Of a stretch of 64,000 nucleotides of DNA, positions 1 to 7,835 are shown piece after piece; position 1 is the first letter of the stretch, and each line of letters begins with the position of its first letter. Under the pieces are notes generated by a model that was given only the letters and a program-made list of their open reading frames with translations, had not been told where the DNA came from and did no database searches. Source of the stretch: an uncultured Bacilli bacterium. GTDB lineage: Bacteria; Bacillota_I; Bacilli_A; RFN20; CAG-826. Made by a program: the position numbers and the translations under genes. The stretch covers positions 1 through 64,000 of the forward strand of contig CALVNF010000005.1 in NCBI GenBank assembly GCA_944349595.1, written 5' to 3'.

Positions 1-581
1 ATTAACCCCTACGATATTATAAAACATGGTACATTTTTCAGTGACCTAACTGGTTCAATTTATTATGACTCTATCAGATTGCCGCAAAAGGGTATTTTGA
101 TCAAAAAGACAGCGAGGTAGAGCGTCATAAAATAAGAGACACTTATAGTAATCTAAGAACAAAAATCTATGGAAGCGGTGATTATGGTAGAGCGGGAGGT
201 TGTATTCCTTTACCAGTACCTGACGAAGTTCCTTTTTATGTCAAAGATTATAGTGAATACTACAAAGGACGTGCTTATCATCCTCGTTCGCTTAATTCTA
301 CGGATGGATGGAATCTTATCGGAACGATGTCTTTCTTGAATGCGCCTATTCTTCAATACACGAATGAAATACGATCCGCAGTCTTAATTATTCATGGTGA
401 AAAAGCCCATTCCTGCTATATGGGAAAAGAGGCCTTTGAGAACATGATGAAGGGAAATCCGAATCCAGAGAATAAAGAGTTATTAATTATTCCTGATGCG
501 GTTCATACGGACCTTTATGACAACCTGGACATCATACCTTTCGACAAGATCGAGAACTTCCTTAGAACTAATTTAAAATAA
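1..581 (+). pseudogene. alpha/beta hydrolase (esterase-like), 5'-truncated and frameshifted
   Basis: The 3' part of an alpha/beta hydrolase gene of the dienelactone hydrolase/acetyl-xylan-esterase-like kind. Frame 1 is open from the left edge to a stop at 118-120 and frame 3 is open from 69 to 581; together they read as one protein. Frame 1 gives IYYDSIR at 61-78 and frame 3 continues with AAKGYFDQKD from 81, so a single lost base near 76-80 explains the shift. The C-terminal part has the family block SAVLIIHGEKAHS and, near the end, DAVHTDLYD with the expected catalytic histidine. An internal ATG at 327 could only make an 84-residue fragment without the nucleophile region. Base composition is clearly richer in G+C than the region after 2.2 kb. 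A sequencing error could also cause the shift; the rest of the gene lies outside the window. Confidence 0.8.
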
Positions 582-602
582 GTGTATCAGGAATGATATA
601 AC

Positions 603-1103
603 ATGAAAGTTACACTTTTGATATTGCCAATCTTTTTGTTTGCAGCATGTTTGAGCTCTTGCAATAGCACTCGACCAACTACTAATGAAACCGGAAGTTC
701 AACAAACGAAAATCAGGAAAGTAAGAATGAATCAAATGAGGATGAAAACGAAATGAAGTTAAAACTTGAGATTAAAGATTATGAATTCGATGTGACACTA
801 GAAGAAAACGATGCCTCGCACGAACTTGTCGAAATGGCAAGAAACGAACAGATAACAATCAATTTCGAGGATTACGGCGGTTTTGAGAAAGTCGGTCCTT
901 TGGGAAGAAGCCTGACAACCGATAATACTCGTATCACGACGAAGCCAGGGGATATCGTTCTTTATCAAGGAAACCAAATCGTGATGTTCTATGGATCGAA
1001 CACCTGGAGTTATACGATGCTTGGGCATGTCGATGATTTGACTTATTGGGAAGAGGCATTAGGAGACGACGATGTCGTAGCGACCTTTACCTTATTGGAG
1101 TGA
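603..1103 (+). CDS. lipoprotein with cyclophilin-like domain
   Basis: A 166-residue predicted exported lipoprotein. The N-terminus has a Lys, a hydrophobic stretch and a lipobox ending in LSSC at about residue 20, followed by a low-complexity Ser/Asn/Glu linker to about residue 50. The remainder matches the cyclophilin-like fold of small bacterial proteins: [16 protein letters not shown], then [16 protein letters not shown] and [16 protein letters not shown]. The canonical prolyl-isomerase active site is not evident, so enzymatic activity is unproven; proteins of this fold are often found beside alpha/beta hydrolases and acetyltransferases, as here. It lies 21 bases after the broken hydrolase and 8 bases before the acetyltransferase, so the three look like one transferred operon. 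Confidence 0.7.
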   Translation: MKVTLLILPIFLFAACLSSCNSTRPTTNETGSSTNENQESKNESNEDENEMKLKLEIKDYEFDVTLEENDASHELVEMARNEQITINFEDYGGFEKVGPLGRSLTTDNTRITTKPGDIVLYQGNQIVMFYGSNTWSYTMLGHVDDLTYWEEALGDDDVVATFTLLE

Positions 1104-1111
1104 CAAAAATA

Positions 1112-1678
1112 ATGAATAGAGAAGAATATTTAAAATTAGTTTGTGAAAAAGGATATGTTGATAGTGATAGCGAAGCGCAGCGTTTCATGGATGAATCTTC
1201 CTATCGTGCACAAAAAATAGTAAGTGAGATAAACAACAAGTTTCTTTTGCAAAACGAGATACAAGAATTGATGAGCGAATTGACTCAAGAAAAGGTGAAT
1301 GAAACATTGAAGATATTTCCACCGATATATACCGATTTTGGGATGAATCTCCATCTTGGGAAGAATGTCTTTATTAACTCTGGATGTTGCTTTCAGGACC
1401 AAGGCGGAATCTACATCGGCGACAGTACGCTGATAGGTCATCAAGTCGTGTTTGCGACAATCAACCACGATAAGGACCATGACAAAAGAGGTTCTATGAC
1501 ATTTAAACCAATCCATATAGGGAAGAACGTATGGATAGGCGCTCACGCAACGATTCTTCCGGGTGTTAATATCGGTGATGGGGCAATCATCGGTGCAGGC
1601 GCTGTTGTCACCAAAGATATACCATGTAACACCATCGCGGTAGGCGTGCCTGCCAAAGTTATAAAATCAATAAAATAA
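1112..1678 (+). CDS. sugar O-acetyltransferase (hexapeptide-repeat, maltose/galactoside type)
   Basis: A 188-residue left-handed beta-helix acetyltransferase of the LacA/Maa/NodL family, which transfers acetyl groups from acetyl-CoA to sugars. The start MNREEYLKL at 1112 is chosen because it matches the family N-terminus and follows the previous stop by 8 bases, with GGAG at 1097-1100; a longer in-frame reading from 1046 would overlap the lipoprotein with an Arg-rich non-family N-terminus. The N-terminal helical acceptor region is followed by hexapeptide repeats ([46 protein letters not shown]) and the expected catalytic His in TINHDKDH. Codon usage, with frequent ATC, GGC and GTC, is unlike the genes after 2.2 kb. 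The exact sugar cannot be told. Confidence 0.88.
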   Translation: MNREEYLKLVCEKGYVDSDSEAQRFMDESSYRAQKIVSEINNKFLLQNEIQELMSELTQEKVNETLKIFPPIYTDFGMNLHLGKNVFINSGCCFQDQGGIYIGDSTLIGHQVVFATINHDKDHDKRGSMTFKPIHIGKNVWIGAHATILPGVNIGDGAIIGAGAVVTKDIPCNTIAVGVPAKVIKSIK

Positions 1679-1754
1679 GTTTCAAAACTATTGTTAATTG
1701 ACTTGATATAGCCGCCTCAAAGAGTGATTGATATACAACAAGGAGGTATGGATT

Positions 1755-1922
1755 ATGTCATTAGAAAAACTAGAGGAAAAGCTTAGTAGCCTTAGCGAGG
1801 AAACAAAGTCCTTATATAACAAGATTGATGAGAAGTACCGAATAACGATAAATGGTAAGGGTAGCTTAGAGCTTGTTGATATAAGCAACTTCAAGGTCCT
1901 TGCTAGAGGTAAAAAAAGATAA
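1755..1922 (+). CDS. small charged hypothetical protein
   Basis: A 55-residue protein starting MSLEKLEEKLSSLSEE. The start is set by a strong Shine-Dalgarno AGGAGGT at 1741-1747, seven bases before the ATG; an in-frame upstream ATG at 1728 has none. Residues 1-25 form a likely amphipathic or coiled-coil helix, and the C-terminus is basic (LARGKKR). I do not recognise the family. It belongs to the higher-GC segment at the left edge and ends just before a non-coding stretch. Confidence 0.55.
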   Translation: MSLEKLEEKLSSLSEETKSLYNKIDEKYRITINGKGSLELVDISNFKVLARGKKR

Positions 1923-2107
1923 ATGAAGCTATGAAAAAACTTCTTGATGGAGCTAGATGATGACTCCTTTTTTTGGTCTGAAGCGCTAGAATATTCAGTT
2001 TATCTAGTAAGCGTTTCGTTTTACTAGTAGGGGTGTCGTTTTGTATCAATCTGATAGCACAAAGACAGTTAAAATCAAAGGTTTGATATAATATCAAAGT
2101 TATAGAT
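1923..2107. other. non-coding junction between higher-GC island and AT-rich backbone
   Basis: No gene with a start, ribosome site and length is visible. Composition falls from about 40% G+C towards the local background across this stretch. It contains an inverted repeat (2004-2027) and a 17-bp AT palindrome TTTGATATAATATCAAA at about 2081-2097. One plus-strand frame reads VVLYQSDSTKTVKIKG around 2035-2085, which faintly resembles the N-terminus of RhuM-family proteins; that is weak and may be chance. Confidence 0.5.
2004..2027. repeat. inverted repeat CTAGTAA / TTACTAG
   Basis: Perfect 7-bp arms (2004-2010 and 2021-2027) around a 10-base spacer, next to two short GTTTCGTTTT/TGTCGTTTT-like copies. 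It could be a small hairpin or a remnant end of a mobile piece at the composition junction. There is no T-run directly after it. Confidence 0.4.
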
Positions 2108-2135
2108 AATTGCTCGATAATTCGAGCAATTTTTT
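2108..2135 (+). terminator. rho-independent terminator
   Basis: Perfect 10-bp stem AATTGCTCGA / TCGAGCAATT with loop TAAT, followed by a T-run. It closes off the left-hand island before the U32 gene. Confidence 0.85.
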
Positions 2136-2188
2136 AATTTCTTAAATGTTATTTAATAAAAAATAAAACTATATGATAAAATTTTTCT

Positions 2189-4444
2189 ATGAGTGAATTA
2201 TTATTACCAGCTGGAAATAAAGAAGCTTTCTATGCAGCAATAAGTAATGGTGCAGATGCAATATATTTAGGAATAAATAAATTTTCTGCAAGAGCATATG
2301 CTAATAATTTTTCTATAGATGAATTAGAAGAATTAGTTAAATATGCTCATTTAAGAAAAGTTAAAATCTATGTTACATTAAATACTATTTTATATGATGA
2401 TGAATTACAAGAAGCTTTTAATTTAATTGATCGATTAGCACAAATTTATGTTGATGGAATAATTTTTCAAGATTTAGCCATTCTTTATTATATTACAAAC
2501 AACTATTTATCATTAGAAGCTCATGCATCTACTCAAATTGGAGTTGATGATTATCATGGTGCAAAATTATTTAAAGATTTAAATGTAAAAAGAATTGTTT
2601 TTGCAAGAGAAACACCTTTTGAAGTTATAAAAGATATTAAAGATAAATTAAATATAGAAGTTGAAGTATTTGTTCATGGAGCATTATGTGTTTGTTATAG
2701 TGGAAATTGTTTAATGTCTTCAATGATTGGAGATAGAAGCGGAAATAGAGGAAGATGTGCTGGCTGTTGTAGACAACTTTATACACTAATTGATTTAAAT
2801 AATAATAAAAATATAAAAACTGGTTATTTATTATCAATGAAAGATTTAAATACCTCTAATTATTTAAAAGATTTATCATTTGTTGATTCTTTAAAAATTG
2901 AAGGAAGAATGAAAGATAAAGACTATGTTAGTGTTGTGTGTAAAACTTATAGAGATTTATTAAATAAAAAAACAAATAGTAGTCAAAACTTAAAATATAT
3001 TTTTAATCGCACATATACTAAAGGTTTTATGTTAGGTGATACTTCAAAAGATATAACTAATATTGATCGTCCAAATAATTTTGGTTATGAAATTGGAGAA
3101 GTTAGTAAAGTTAAGAAAAGTAAAATATGGATTAAATTAATAGATGATTTAAATAAAGGTGATCAAATTAGAATTCAAAACGATAATGGATTTAAAGATG
3201 TTATTTTAAATATTAATAAATTTACAGAAATCCAAATTAAAACTCTAAAAAAATTAACTAGATATGCAATAGTTTCTTGTGAAGAAAAAGTAGAATTAAA
3301 TTCTAAAGTATATAAAATTAAAGATATTAATTTTTATGATAATTTAGAAACAAGATTTAAAAATGTTGATTATGAAAAAAGTGATATTGATTTTATATTT
3401 TATGCAAGAAAAAATAAATATATATCTTTAGTTTGTAAATATGAAAATAAAAAACTATGCAAAACCTCAACATTTATAACTCAAGATGCTAAAACTAGTA
3501 ATATTTCTAAAGAAAAAATAATTGAATTATTATCAAGAATTAATGATACTCCATATAAAGTTAGAAGTATTGATTTAGAAATTGACGATAATATTTTTAT
3601 TCCAGTTAAATTTATAAATGAATTAAAAAGAGAAGTAATAAATGAACTAAATAATTTAAGATTAAAAAAAGAAGTTATTAAAATAGAACCAAAAGAAATA
3701 AAAGTTGATAAATATGAAGTTAAAGATATTGAAATATCAGTTCAAGTTAATACCCAAGAACAATATGAAGTAGCTAAATCTTTTGGAATAAAACATATTT
3801 ATTTTAAAAATATAATTCGAAGAAATAATGAAAATGAACCAGAAATTGTTGACAACAATGAGCTATTAATTGGAGGCTATGGTTCACTAGAAAAATATAA
3901 AGATAGTAATTTAAATTTAGTTACAGATTATTCTTTTAATGTTTCAAATTATTTAGATGTTGCTCTATTAAGTAATCTTGGAGCTAAACGAATAACTTTA
4001 TCTTTAGAATTATCAAAAGATCAAATAAATAATTTAGTTAATAATTATTATAATAATTTTAATACTTATCCAAATTTAGAATTAATTATATATGGAAGGC
4101 AAACTTTAATGCATTCTAAGTATTGTGTTTTAAAAAGACTAAATTTGTGTAATTCTTGTAAGAGTAATAAATTTGGATTAAAAGATAAGTTTGCTACTTT
4201 TCCATTAACTTTTAATGATGATTGCACAATGAATGTATTAAATTCTAAGACATTAAATTTAATGGATGATATTAAAAAAATTAATGGAATTTCTGTTTAT
4301 AGATTAATATTTACAACTGAAAATAAAACTGAAGTTGAAAAATTAATAAAGAATTGCATTGATATTTTAAAAAATAATAAAGATTTAACAACTTTTGATA
4401 ATTTAAATCAAACAAGAGGTCATTTTAATAAAAAAGTATTATGA
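2189..4444 (+). CDS. U32 family peptidase / RlhA-like 23S rRNA hydroxylation protein
   Basis: A 751-residue member of the peptidase U32 family. Members include RlhA, needed for 5-hydroxycytidine in 23S rRNA, and collagenase-like proteins. The N-terminal TIM-barrel-like part begins ELLLPAGNKEAFYAAI, and the U32 signature is at residues 163-178 (HGALCVCYSGNCLMSS), followed by GRCAGCCR with Cys190, 193 and 194. A second Cys group near the C-terminus (Cys646, 654, 657) fits the four-Cys iron-sulfur or metal site known in the family. The length is typical of the long form with the DUF3656-like C-terminal part. There is no Shine-Dalgarno; a -10-like TAAAAT at 2177-2182 lies 6 bases before the ATG. 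It overlaps the next gene by 4 bases. Whether it acts on RNA or protein is not decided by sequence. Confidence 0.85.
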   Translation: MSELLLPAGNKEAFYAAISNGADAIYLGINKFSARAYANNFSIDELEELVKYAHLRKVKIYVTLNTILYDDELQEAFNLIDRLAQIYVDGIIFQDLAILYYITNNYLSLEAHASTQIGVDDYHGAKLFKDLNVKRIVFARETPFEVIKDIKDKLNIEVEVFVHGALCVCYSGNCLMSSMIGDRSGNRGRCAGCCRQLYTLIDLNNNKNIKTGYLLSMKDLNTSNYLKDLSFVDSLKIEGRMKDKDYVSVVCKTYRDLLNKKTNSSQNLKYIFNRTYTKGFMLGDTSKDITNIDRPNNFGYEIGEVSKVKKSKIWIKLIDDLNKGDQIRIQNDNGFKDVILNINKFTEIQIKTLKKLTRYAIVSCEEKVELNSKVYKIKDINFYDNLETRFKNVDYEKSDIDFIFYARKNKYISLVCKYENKKLCKTSTFITQDAKTSNISKEKIIELLSRINDTPYKVRSIDLEIDDNIFIPVKFINELKREVINELNNLRLKKEVIKIEPKEIKVDKYEVKDIEISVQVNTQEQYEVAKSFGIKHIYFKNIIRRNNENEPEIVDNNELLIGGYGSLEKYKDSNLNLVTDYSFNVSNYLDVALLSNLGAKRITLSLELSKDQINNLVNNYYNNFNTYPNLELIIYGRQTLMHSKYCVLKRLNLCNSCKSNKFGLKDKFATFPLTFNDDCTMNVLNSKTLNLMDDIKKINGISVYRLIFTTENKTEVEKLIKNCIDILKNNKDLTTFDNLNQTRGHFNKKVL

Positions 4445-4743
4445 TTGTTAAAATTAGCGTCTTAAAAATTACTAAATATGAAGATTTAATTTCTAAATAT
4501 GAAAATAAAATCGAACTACCATGTAATTTAAAAGTTGGTGATGTTTTTTATGTTAGCAAATTAGAAAAACCAGATAATTTATGTGATTCAGCATGGGAAA
4601 CTTTATATCCTTTTATAAAAGATTTATTAAATGGTAAGGGAAATTTTTTTGATGGTTGGATGAAAAATCCATATTCTGCAATGATATCTTGTAATGATGG
4701 GTTTAGACCAGTAACTTTTTATTTAGAATTAATTAATAATTAA
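4441..4743 (+). CDS. TIGR04076 family small protein
   Basis: A 100-residue protein with the pattern of the TIGR04076 family: VKISVLKITKYEDL at the start, a central CNLKVGDVFYV, then CDSAWETLYPFI, FDGWMKNPYSAMISCNDGFRPVTF. The conserved cysteines at CNL, LCDSAW and ISCNDG are present. The function of the family is unknown. The ATGA-type overlap with the U32 gene indicates translational coupling, which hints at a linked role. Confidence 0.7.
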   Translation: MIVKISVLKITKYEDLISKYENKIELPCNLKVGDVFYVSKLEKPDNLCDSAWETLYPFIKDLLNGKGNFFDGWMKNPYSAMISCNDGFRPVTFYLELINN

Positions 4744-4911
4744 ATTTAAACACAATAAAATTAGAAATCTAAATAAAATATATCATGCATTTAAAAATGA
4801 CAAAAAATATGTCTAATTATTTAATAAATAAATATTAGAAATTTATTAAATACAAACAATTTTTACTATATAATTAATATATAAACAAATAAATATATAG
4901 GAGGAATTTGT

Positions 4912-5391
4912 ATGGCAAAAAAAGCTTCTTCTGGAATTAAAGGTTATTTTGTTAATAACTTAGGTGGAATTATAACCTTTTTATTTCTAATTGGTTTAGC
5001 CTTTACTGGTATTACAATGAGCATTAATGAAGGTGAACCAGCAAATCTATATAATCTTAGTGATTATGTTTTTGGATTAAACGAAAATAGTATTTTAGTA
5101 ATGAGTTTATTAGGATTTATTTTAAGTTTAATTGGTGCTCTTTTGTTATTTAGTAATAATAAAATATTGAAACTAATCGGTGGAGTTTTAGCAATTGTCG
5201 GTGGTGTTATGTTTTTCATCGCTCCATCTACATACACAGCTGTAAGTTCTTCTGAAGGCGGTCTTGGGGATATTTTTGGTAATTTAGAAAACGAACTTGT
5301 CTCTTATGGAATTGGAACGGGAACAATCATTGCTGGAGTATTTCCAATTGTCGGTGGTTTAATAGGAGTTGGTTCTATTTTTGTTAAATAA
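4912..5391 (+). CDS. small integral membrane protein, unknown function
   Basis: A 159-residue hydrophobic protein with four likely membrane helices (about residues 14-33, 62-83, 88-107 and 136-157) and a Lys-rich N-terminus. A polar, Gly/Ser-rich loop sits between helices 3 and 4 (SSSEGGLGDIFGN). The start is supported by AGGAGGAATTTGT before the ATG, and a TATAAT lies at 4869-4874. It ends tail-to-tail with the regulator on the other strand, overlapping it by 8 bases. I do not recognise the family. Confidence 0.65.
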   Translation: MAKKASSGIKGYFVNNLGGIITFLFLIGLAFTGITMSINEGEPANLYNLSDYVFGLNENSILVMSLLGFILSLIGALLLFSNNKILKLIGGVLAIVGGVMFFIAPSTYTAVSSSEGGLGDIFGNLENELVSYGIGTGTIIAGVFPIVGGLIGVGSIFVK

Positions 5392-5977
5392 TTAATTCAT
5401 TATTTAAAAATATAGTTTTATTAGATACAGAAACAATATTTTCTTTTTCTAATTTACTTAAAGTCCTTGATAAATTTTCTCTCGTAGTTGCTAAATAGAT
5501 TGAAAGTTTATTAATTGATTCATATTTATATCGATTATTATTTTCTTTTAATAAATATATAAGTTTATTTTTTAAGTTGTTAATTTTTAATAATCTTAAA
5601 TAAGCTTTTTGAGTGATTATAATATTTGATTGATATGTTAAATATTCTTCTAAAAATAAATCATTTTTTAATAAATTTACAAAACTTAATTTATCAATTA
5701 CTAAAAGTTTAGTTTTCTTTTTTGCAAATGCCGTACCTTTTACAATTTTATCTTTTGAAAATAAATTATTATTTCCAAAAATATCATTTTCTTTTAAATT
5801 GTTGAAAATAATTTCTTCATTAAATTGATTTGTAGAAATATTAATTTCGCCTTTTAAGATAAAATAAATGTTTTCATTTTTTTGATTTTCAAAAAATAAA
5901 ACTTCATTTTTATTGAGCGTAATTTTTTCGTATTTATCTTTATTATTAATAAAAAAAGTAATTAAATTATCTAACAT
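5384..5977 (-). CDS. CRP/FNR-family transcriptional regulator
   Basis: A 197-residue regulator: an N-terminal cyclic-nucleotide-binding-like beta-barrel (residues 15-105, with IYFILKGEINI) and a C-terminal winged helix. The recognition helix reads TTRENLSRTLSKL; Arg166, Glu167 and Arg171 occupy the places of CRP Arg180, Glu181 and Arg185 that read TGTGA/TCACA. There are no cysteines, so it is not an iron-sulfur FNR-type sensor, and the effector is unknown. Its -10-like GATAAT (complement of 5986-5991) lies inside the palindrome at 5979-5994, and the ATG follows within 8 bases, suggesting a leaderless and self-repressed gene. The target is probably the divergent transporter operon. Confidence 0.88.
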   Translation of the reverse strand: MLDNLITFFINNKDKYEKITLNKNEVLFFENQKNENIYFILKGEINISTNQFNEEIIFNNLKENDIFGNNNLFSKDKIVKGTAFAKKKTKLLVIDKLSFVNLLKNDLFLEEYLTYQSNIIITQKAYLRLLKINNLKNKLIYLLKENNNRYKYESINKLSIYLATTRENLSRTLSKLEKENIVSVSNKTIFLNNELII

Positions 5978-5978
5978 A

Positions 5979-5994
5979 TGTGATAATTATCACA
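5979..5994. promoter_or_regulatory. CRP-type operator TGTGATAATTATCACA
   Basis: A perfect 16-bp palindrome matching the CRP consensus TGTGA-N6-TCACA, lying between the CRP-like gene and the divergent binding-protein gene. Its centre is 41.5 bp upstream of the start site predicted from the TATAAT at 6016-6021, the classic class II activator position. On the other strand it overlaps the regulator's own -10 box. Confidence 0.85.
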
Positions 5995-6015
5995 TTTTTT
6001 TTGATAGATTAAAAG

Positions 6016-6021
6016 TATAAT
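6016..6021 (+). promoter_or_regulatory. -10 box of transporter operon (activator-dependent promoter)
   Basis: TATAAT with no recognisable -35 hexamer 16-18 bp upstream; that position is instead next to the CRP-type palindrome. This fits a promoter that needs the regulator. The predicted start is about 6028, giving only an 11-base leader to the ATG at 6039. Confidence 0.6.
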
Positions 6022-6038
6022 TTTATAGGGTGAAATTT

Positions 6039-7028
6039 ATGAAAAACAAATTTTTAATTATATCTATATTACCAATTTTATTTTTAGCATCTTGTCAAAA
6101 TAATTTAGACACAAAATTATCAAATAAAACAAAGACTGAAGTTACAACAACTAGTGATAATGTAACTGATAAACCAGTTAAAGATGAAATAAAAGTTTTA
6201 GCACCTAGTGGAACTCCTGCTTTAGCTCTTGCAAATTTTGAAGCTGAACATCAAGGATCACTAACAGTGGGTGGTGCTGACTTACTTGCTCCAAATTTTA
6301 TATCAGAAAAACAAGAATATGATTTTATTGTCGCTCCATTAACCGTAGGGTTAACAACTTATAATAAAGGTAGTTATTATAAATATTATAGAAGTATTGT
6401 TTGGGGTAATTTTTATATTATTTCAAAAACTATAAGTAATTTAGAAGATTTAAATAATAATAAAATATTAGCATTTCAAAAAAACAATACTCCAGATATT
6501 ATTTTAAGAACAATATTAGATTCAAATAATATTGAAAATTGTAGTATTGATTACACAAGTGATGTAGCAGATGCAGTTGCTCAATTTACATCTAATAAAG
6601 TTAACACAATTGTAATTGCTGAACCATCTTTAAGTCAATTAAAATCTAAAGGTTTAAAATTTAATATTATTGATATGCAAAAAGAATATAAGAAAATAAC
6701 TGGAAAATCTTCTTATCCTCAAGCCGCATTATTTGTGTCAGAAAATTATATTGAAAATTATAATCTTGATATTTTAGATGATTTTAAAAATACAATAAAT
6801 GATTCAAATATTGATATTGAAACGACGGCAAATAATGCAAAAAATAATATATCAACATTTTCAACATTTTCTATTGATGTATTAAAGTCAGCAATTCCAA
6901 ATTCTAATATAAAAGTAGAAGATGATATAAATACTGATAAAGAAGCGATTAATTTTTATTTAGATTTATTAAAAGATTTAAATCTTAATACTTATGGTGA
7001 AGATCCAAAAGAAGATTTCTACTTATAG
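6039..7028 (+). CDS. ABC importer substrate-binding lipoprotein (NitT/TauT-like)
   Basis: A 329-residue exported lipoprotein: signal peptide MKNKFLIISILPILFLASC with the lipid-anchored Cys at residue 19, then a Thr/Lys-rich linker and a periplasmic-binding-protein type II domain. The block VLAPSGTPALALANF and the YDFIVAPLTVGLTTY region are like SsuA/TauA/ThiY-type proteins. The ATG at 6039 is preferred over an in-frame GTG at 6030 because it starts the signal peptide and has GGGTG just upstream. It overlaps the permease gene by 35 bases. The ligand cannot be told. Regulation by the neighbouring CRP-like protein is likely. Confidence 0.82.
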   Translation: MKNKFLIISILPILFLASCQNNLDTKLSNKTKTEVTTTSDNVTDKPVKDEIKVLAPSGTPALALANFEAEHQGSLTVGGADLLAPNFISEKQEYDFIVAPLTVGLTTYNKGSYYKYYRSIVWGNFYIISKTISNLEDLNNNKILAFQKNNTPDIILRTILDSNNIENCSIDYTSDVADAVAQFTSNKVNTIVIAEPSLSQLKSKGLKFNIIDMQKEYKKITGKSSYPQAALFVSENYIENYNLDILDDFKNTINDSNIDIETTANNAKNNISTFSTFSIDVLKSAIPNSNIKVEDDINTDKEAINFYLDLLKDLNLNTYGEDPKEDFYL

Positions 7029-7761
7029 TCCATATTTATTTGGAATTAGTGGGATTTTATTAGTAACTTTAATATATTTTTTAATAACTATATTTCAAAA
7101 TAATGAATTTGTATATCCTAGTTTAAGTTCAGTTTTTGTTAGTTTTGGTGGATTTTTTTATGATTTAAATAAATTTGTCCCTCTAGCTTATTCATTTTTT
7201 AGAGTATTAATTAGTGTAGTTATTTCTTTTATTATTTCATTAATTTTAACTTTTATATTTGTATTATATAAGCCACTTTTAAATTTATTTAAACCAATTT
7301 TATATATTTTTAAAGTTGCTCCGCTTGCAGCAATAACTTTATATTTATTTTTAATTTTACCAAGTAATGGAGTTAATTATGTTGTAACTTGTATGTTATT
7401 AATTCCATTATTTTTAGAAGCTAATATAAATGGAATTAATAATATAAATAAAGATATATTAGATGATTTAGAATTAAATAAAGTTAATGTATTTATTAAG
7501 TTTTTTAAAGTATTTATACCAATCATTTTTCCATATATTATCATGTCTTTATTTCAAGGAATTGGTTTAGCTTTTAAGACAACCGTAATGTGTGAATATT
7601 TAGTTTTACAAGAAAATTCCTTAGGATTTTTAATTAAAATATATAAAGATTCTTTAAATACTTCTGATTTAATTGGTAGTATTTTAATTATTGTATTCTA
7701 TGTTGTAATTTTTGAATTAATTATAAAGATATTTAAAAAGTATTTATTTACTCAAGAATAA
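6994..7761 (+). CDS. ABC importer permease (NitT/TauT-like)
   Basis: A 255-residue inner-membrane permease with about six membrane helices. The cytoplasmic coupling loop region contains LDDLELNKVNVFIKFFKVFIP, followed by PYIIMSLFQGIGLAFKTTV, typical of the SsuC/TauC/ThiX type. The long overlap with the preceding gene suggests coupled translation. No ATP-binding subunit follows: the next gene is an acyl-ACP thioesterase, so the ATPase must be elsewhere or shared. Confidence 0.83.
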   Translation: MVKIQKKISTYSPYLFGISGILLVTLIYFLITIFQNNEFVYPSLSSVFVSFGGFFYDLNKFVPLAYSFFRVLISVVISFIISLILTFIFVLYKPLLNLFKPILYIFKVAPLAAITLYLFLILPSNGVNYVVTCMLLIPLFLEANINGINNINKDILDDLELNKVNVFIKFFKVFIPIIFPYIIMSLFQGIGLAFKTTVMCEYLVLQENSLGFLIKIYKDSLNTSDLIGSILIIVFYVVIFELIIKIFKKYLFTQE

Positions 7762-7820
7762 AATATTAAGGTTTTGCCGTAGTTTTTTAATTTATATTAT
7801 GCAATATTAATTAAAATATG

Positions 7821-7826
7821 TATAAT
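7821..7826 (+). promoter_or_regulatory. -10 box just before thioesterase start
   Basis: TATAAT ending 9 bases before the ATG at 7836. The RNA would begin at about 7833, giving a leader of about 3 bases. The -35 region is poor. An upstream in-frame ATG at 7818 overlaps this box and is unlikely to be used. Confidence 0.5.
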
Positions 7827-7835
7827 ATACATACT

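Noticed and set aside
1046-1111. Upstream extension of the acetyltransferase
   Set aside because: It overlaps the lipoprotein gene, adds an Arg-rich N-terminus foreign to the family, and has no ribosome site.
1940-1985. GGAG/CTCC hairpin with T-run after the 55-residue gene
   Set aside because: The 4-bp stem with an 11-base loop is too weak; the real terminator is at 2108.
7818-7835. Earlier in-frame start for the acyl-ACP thioesterase
   Set aside because: The extra codons run through the TATAAT box at 7821-7826 and are not family-like.
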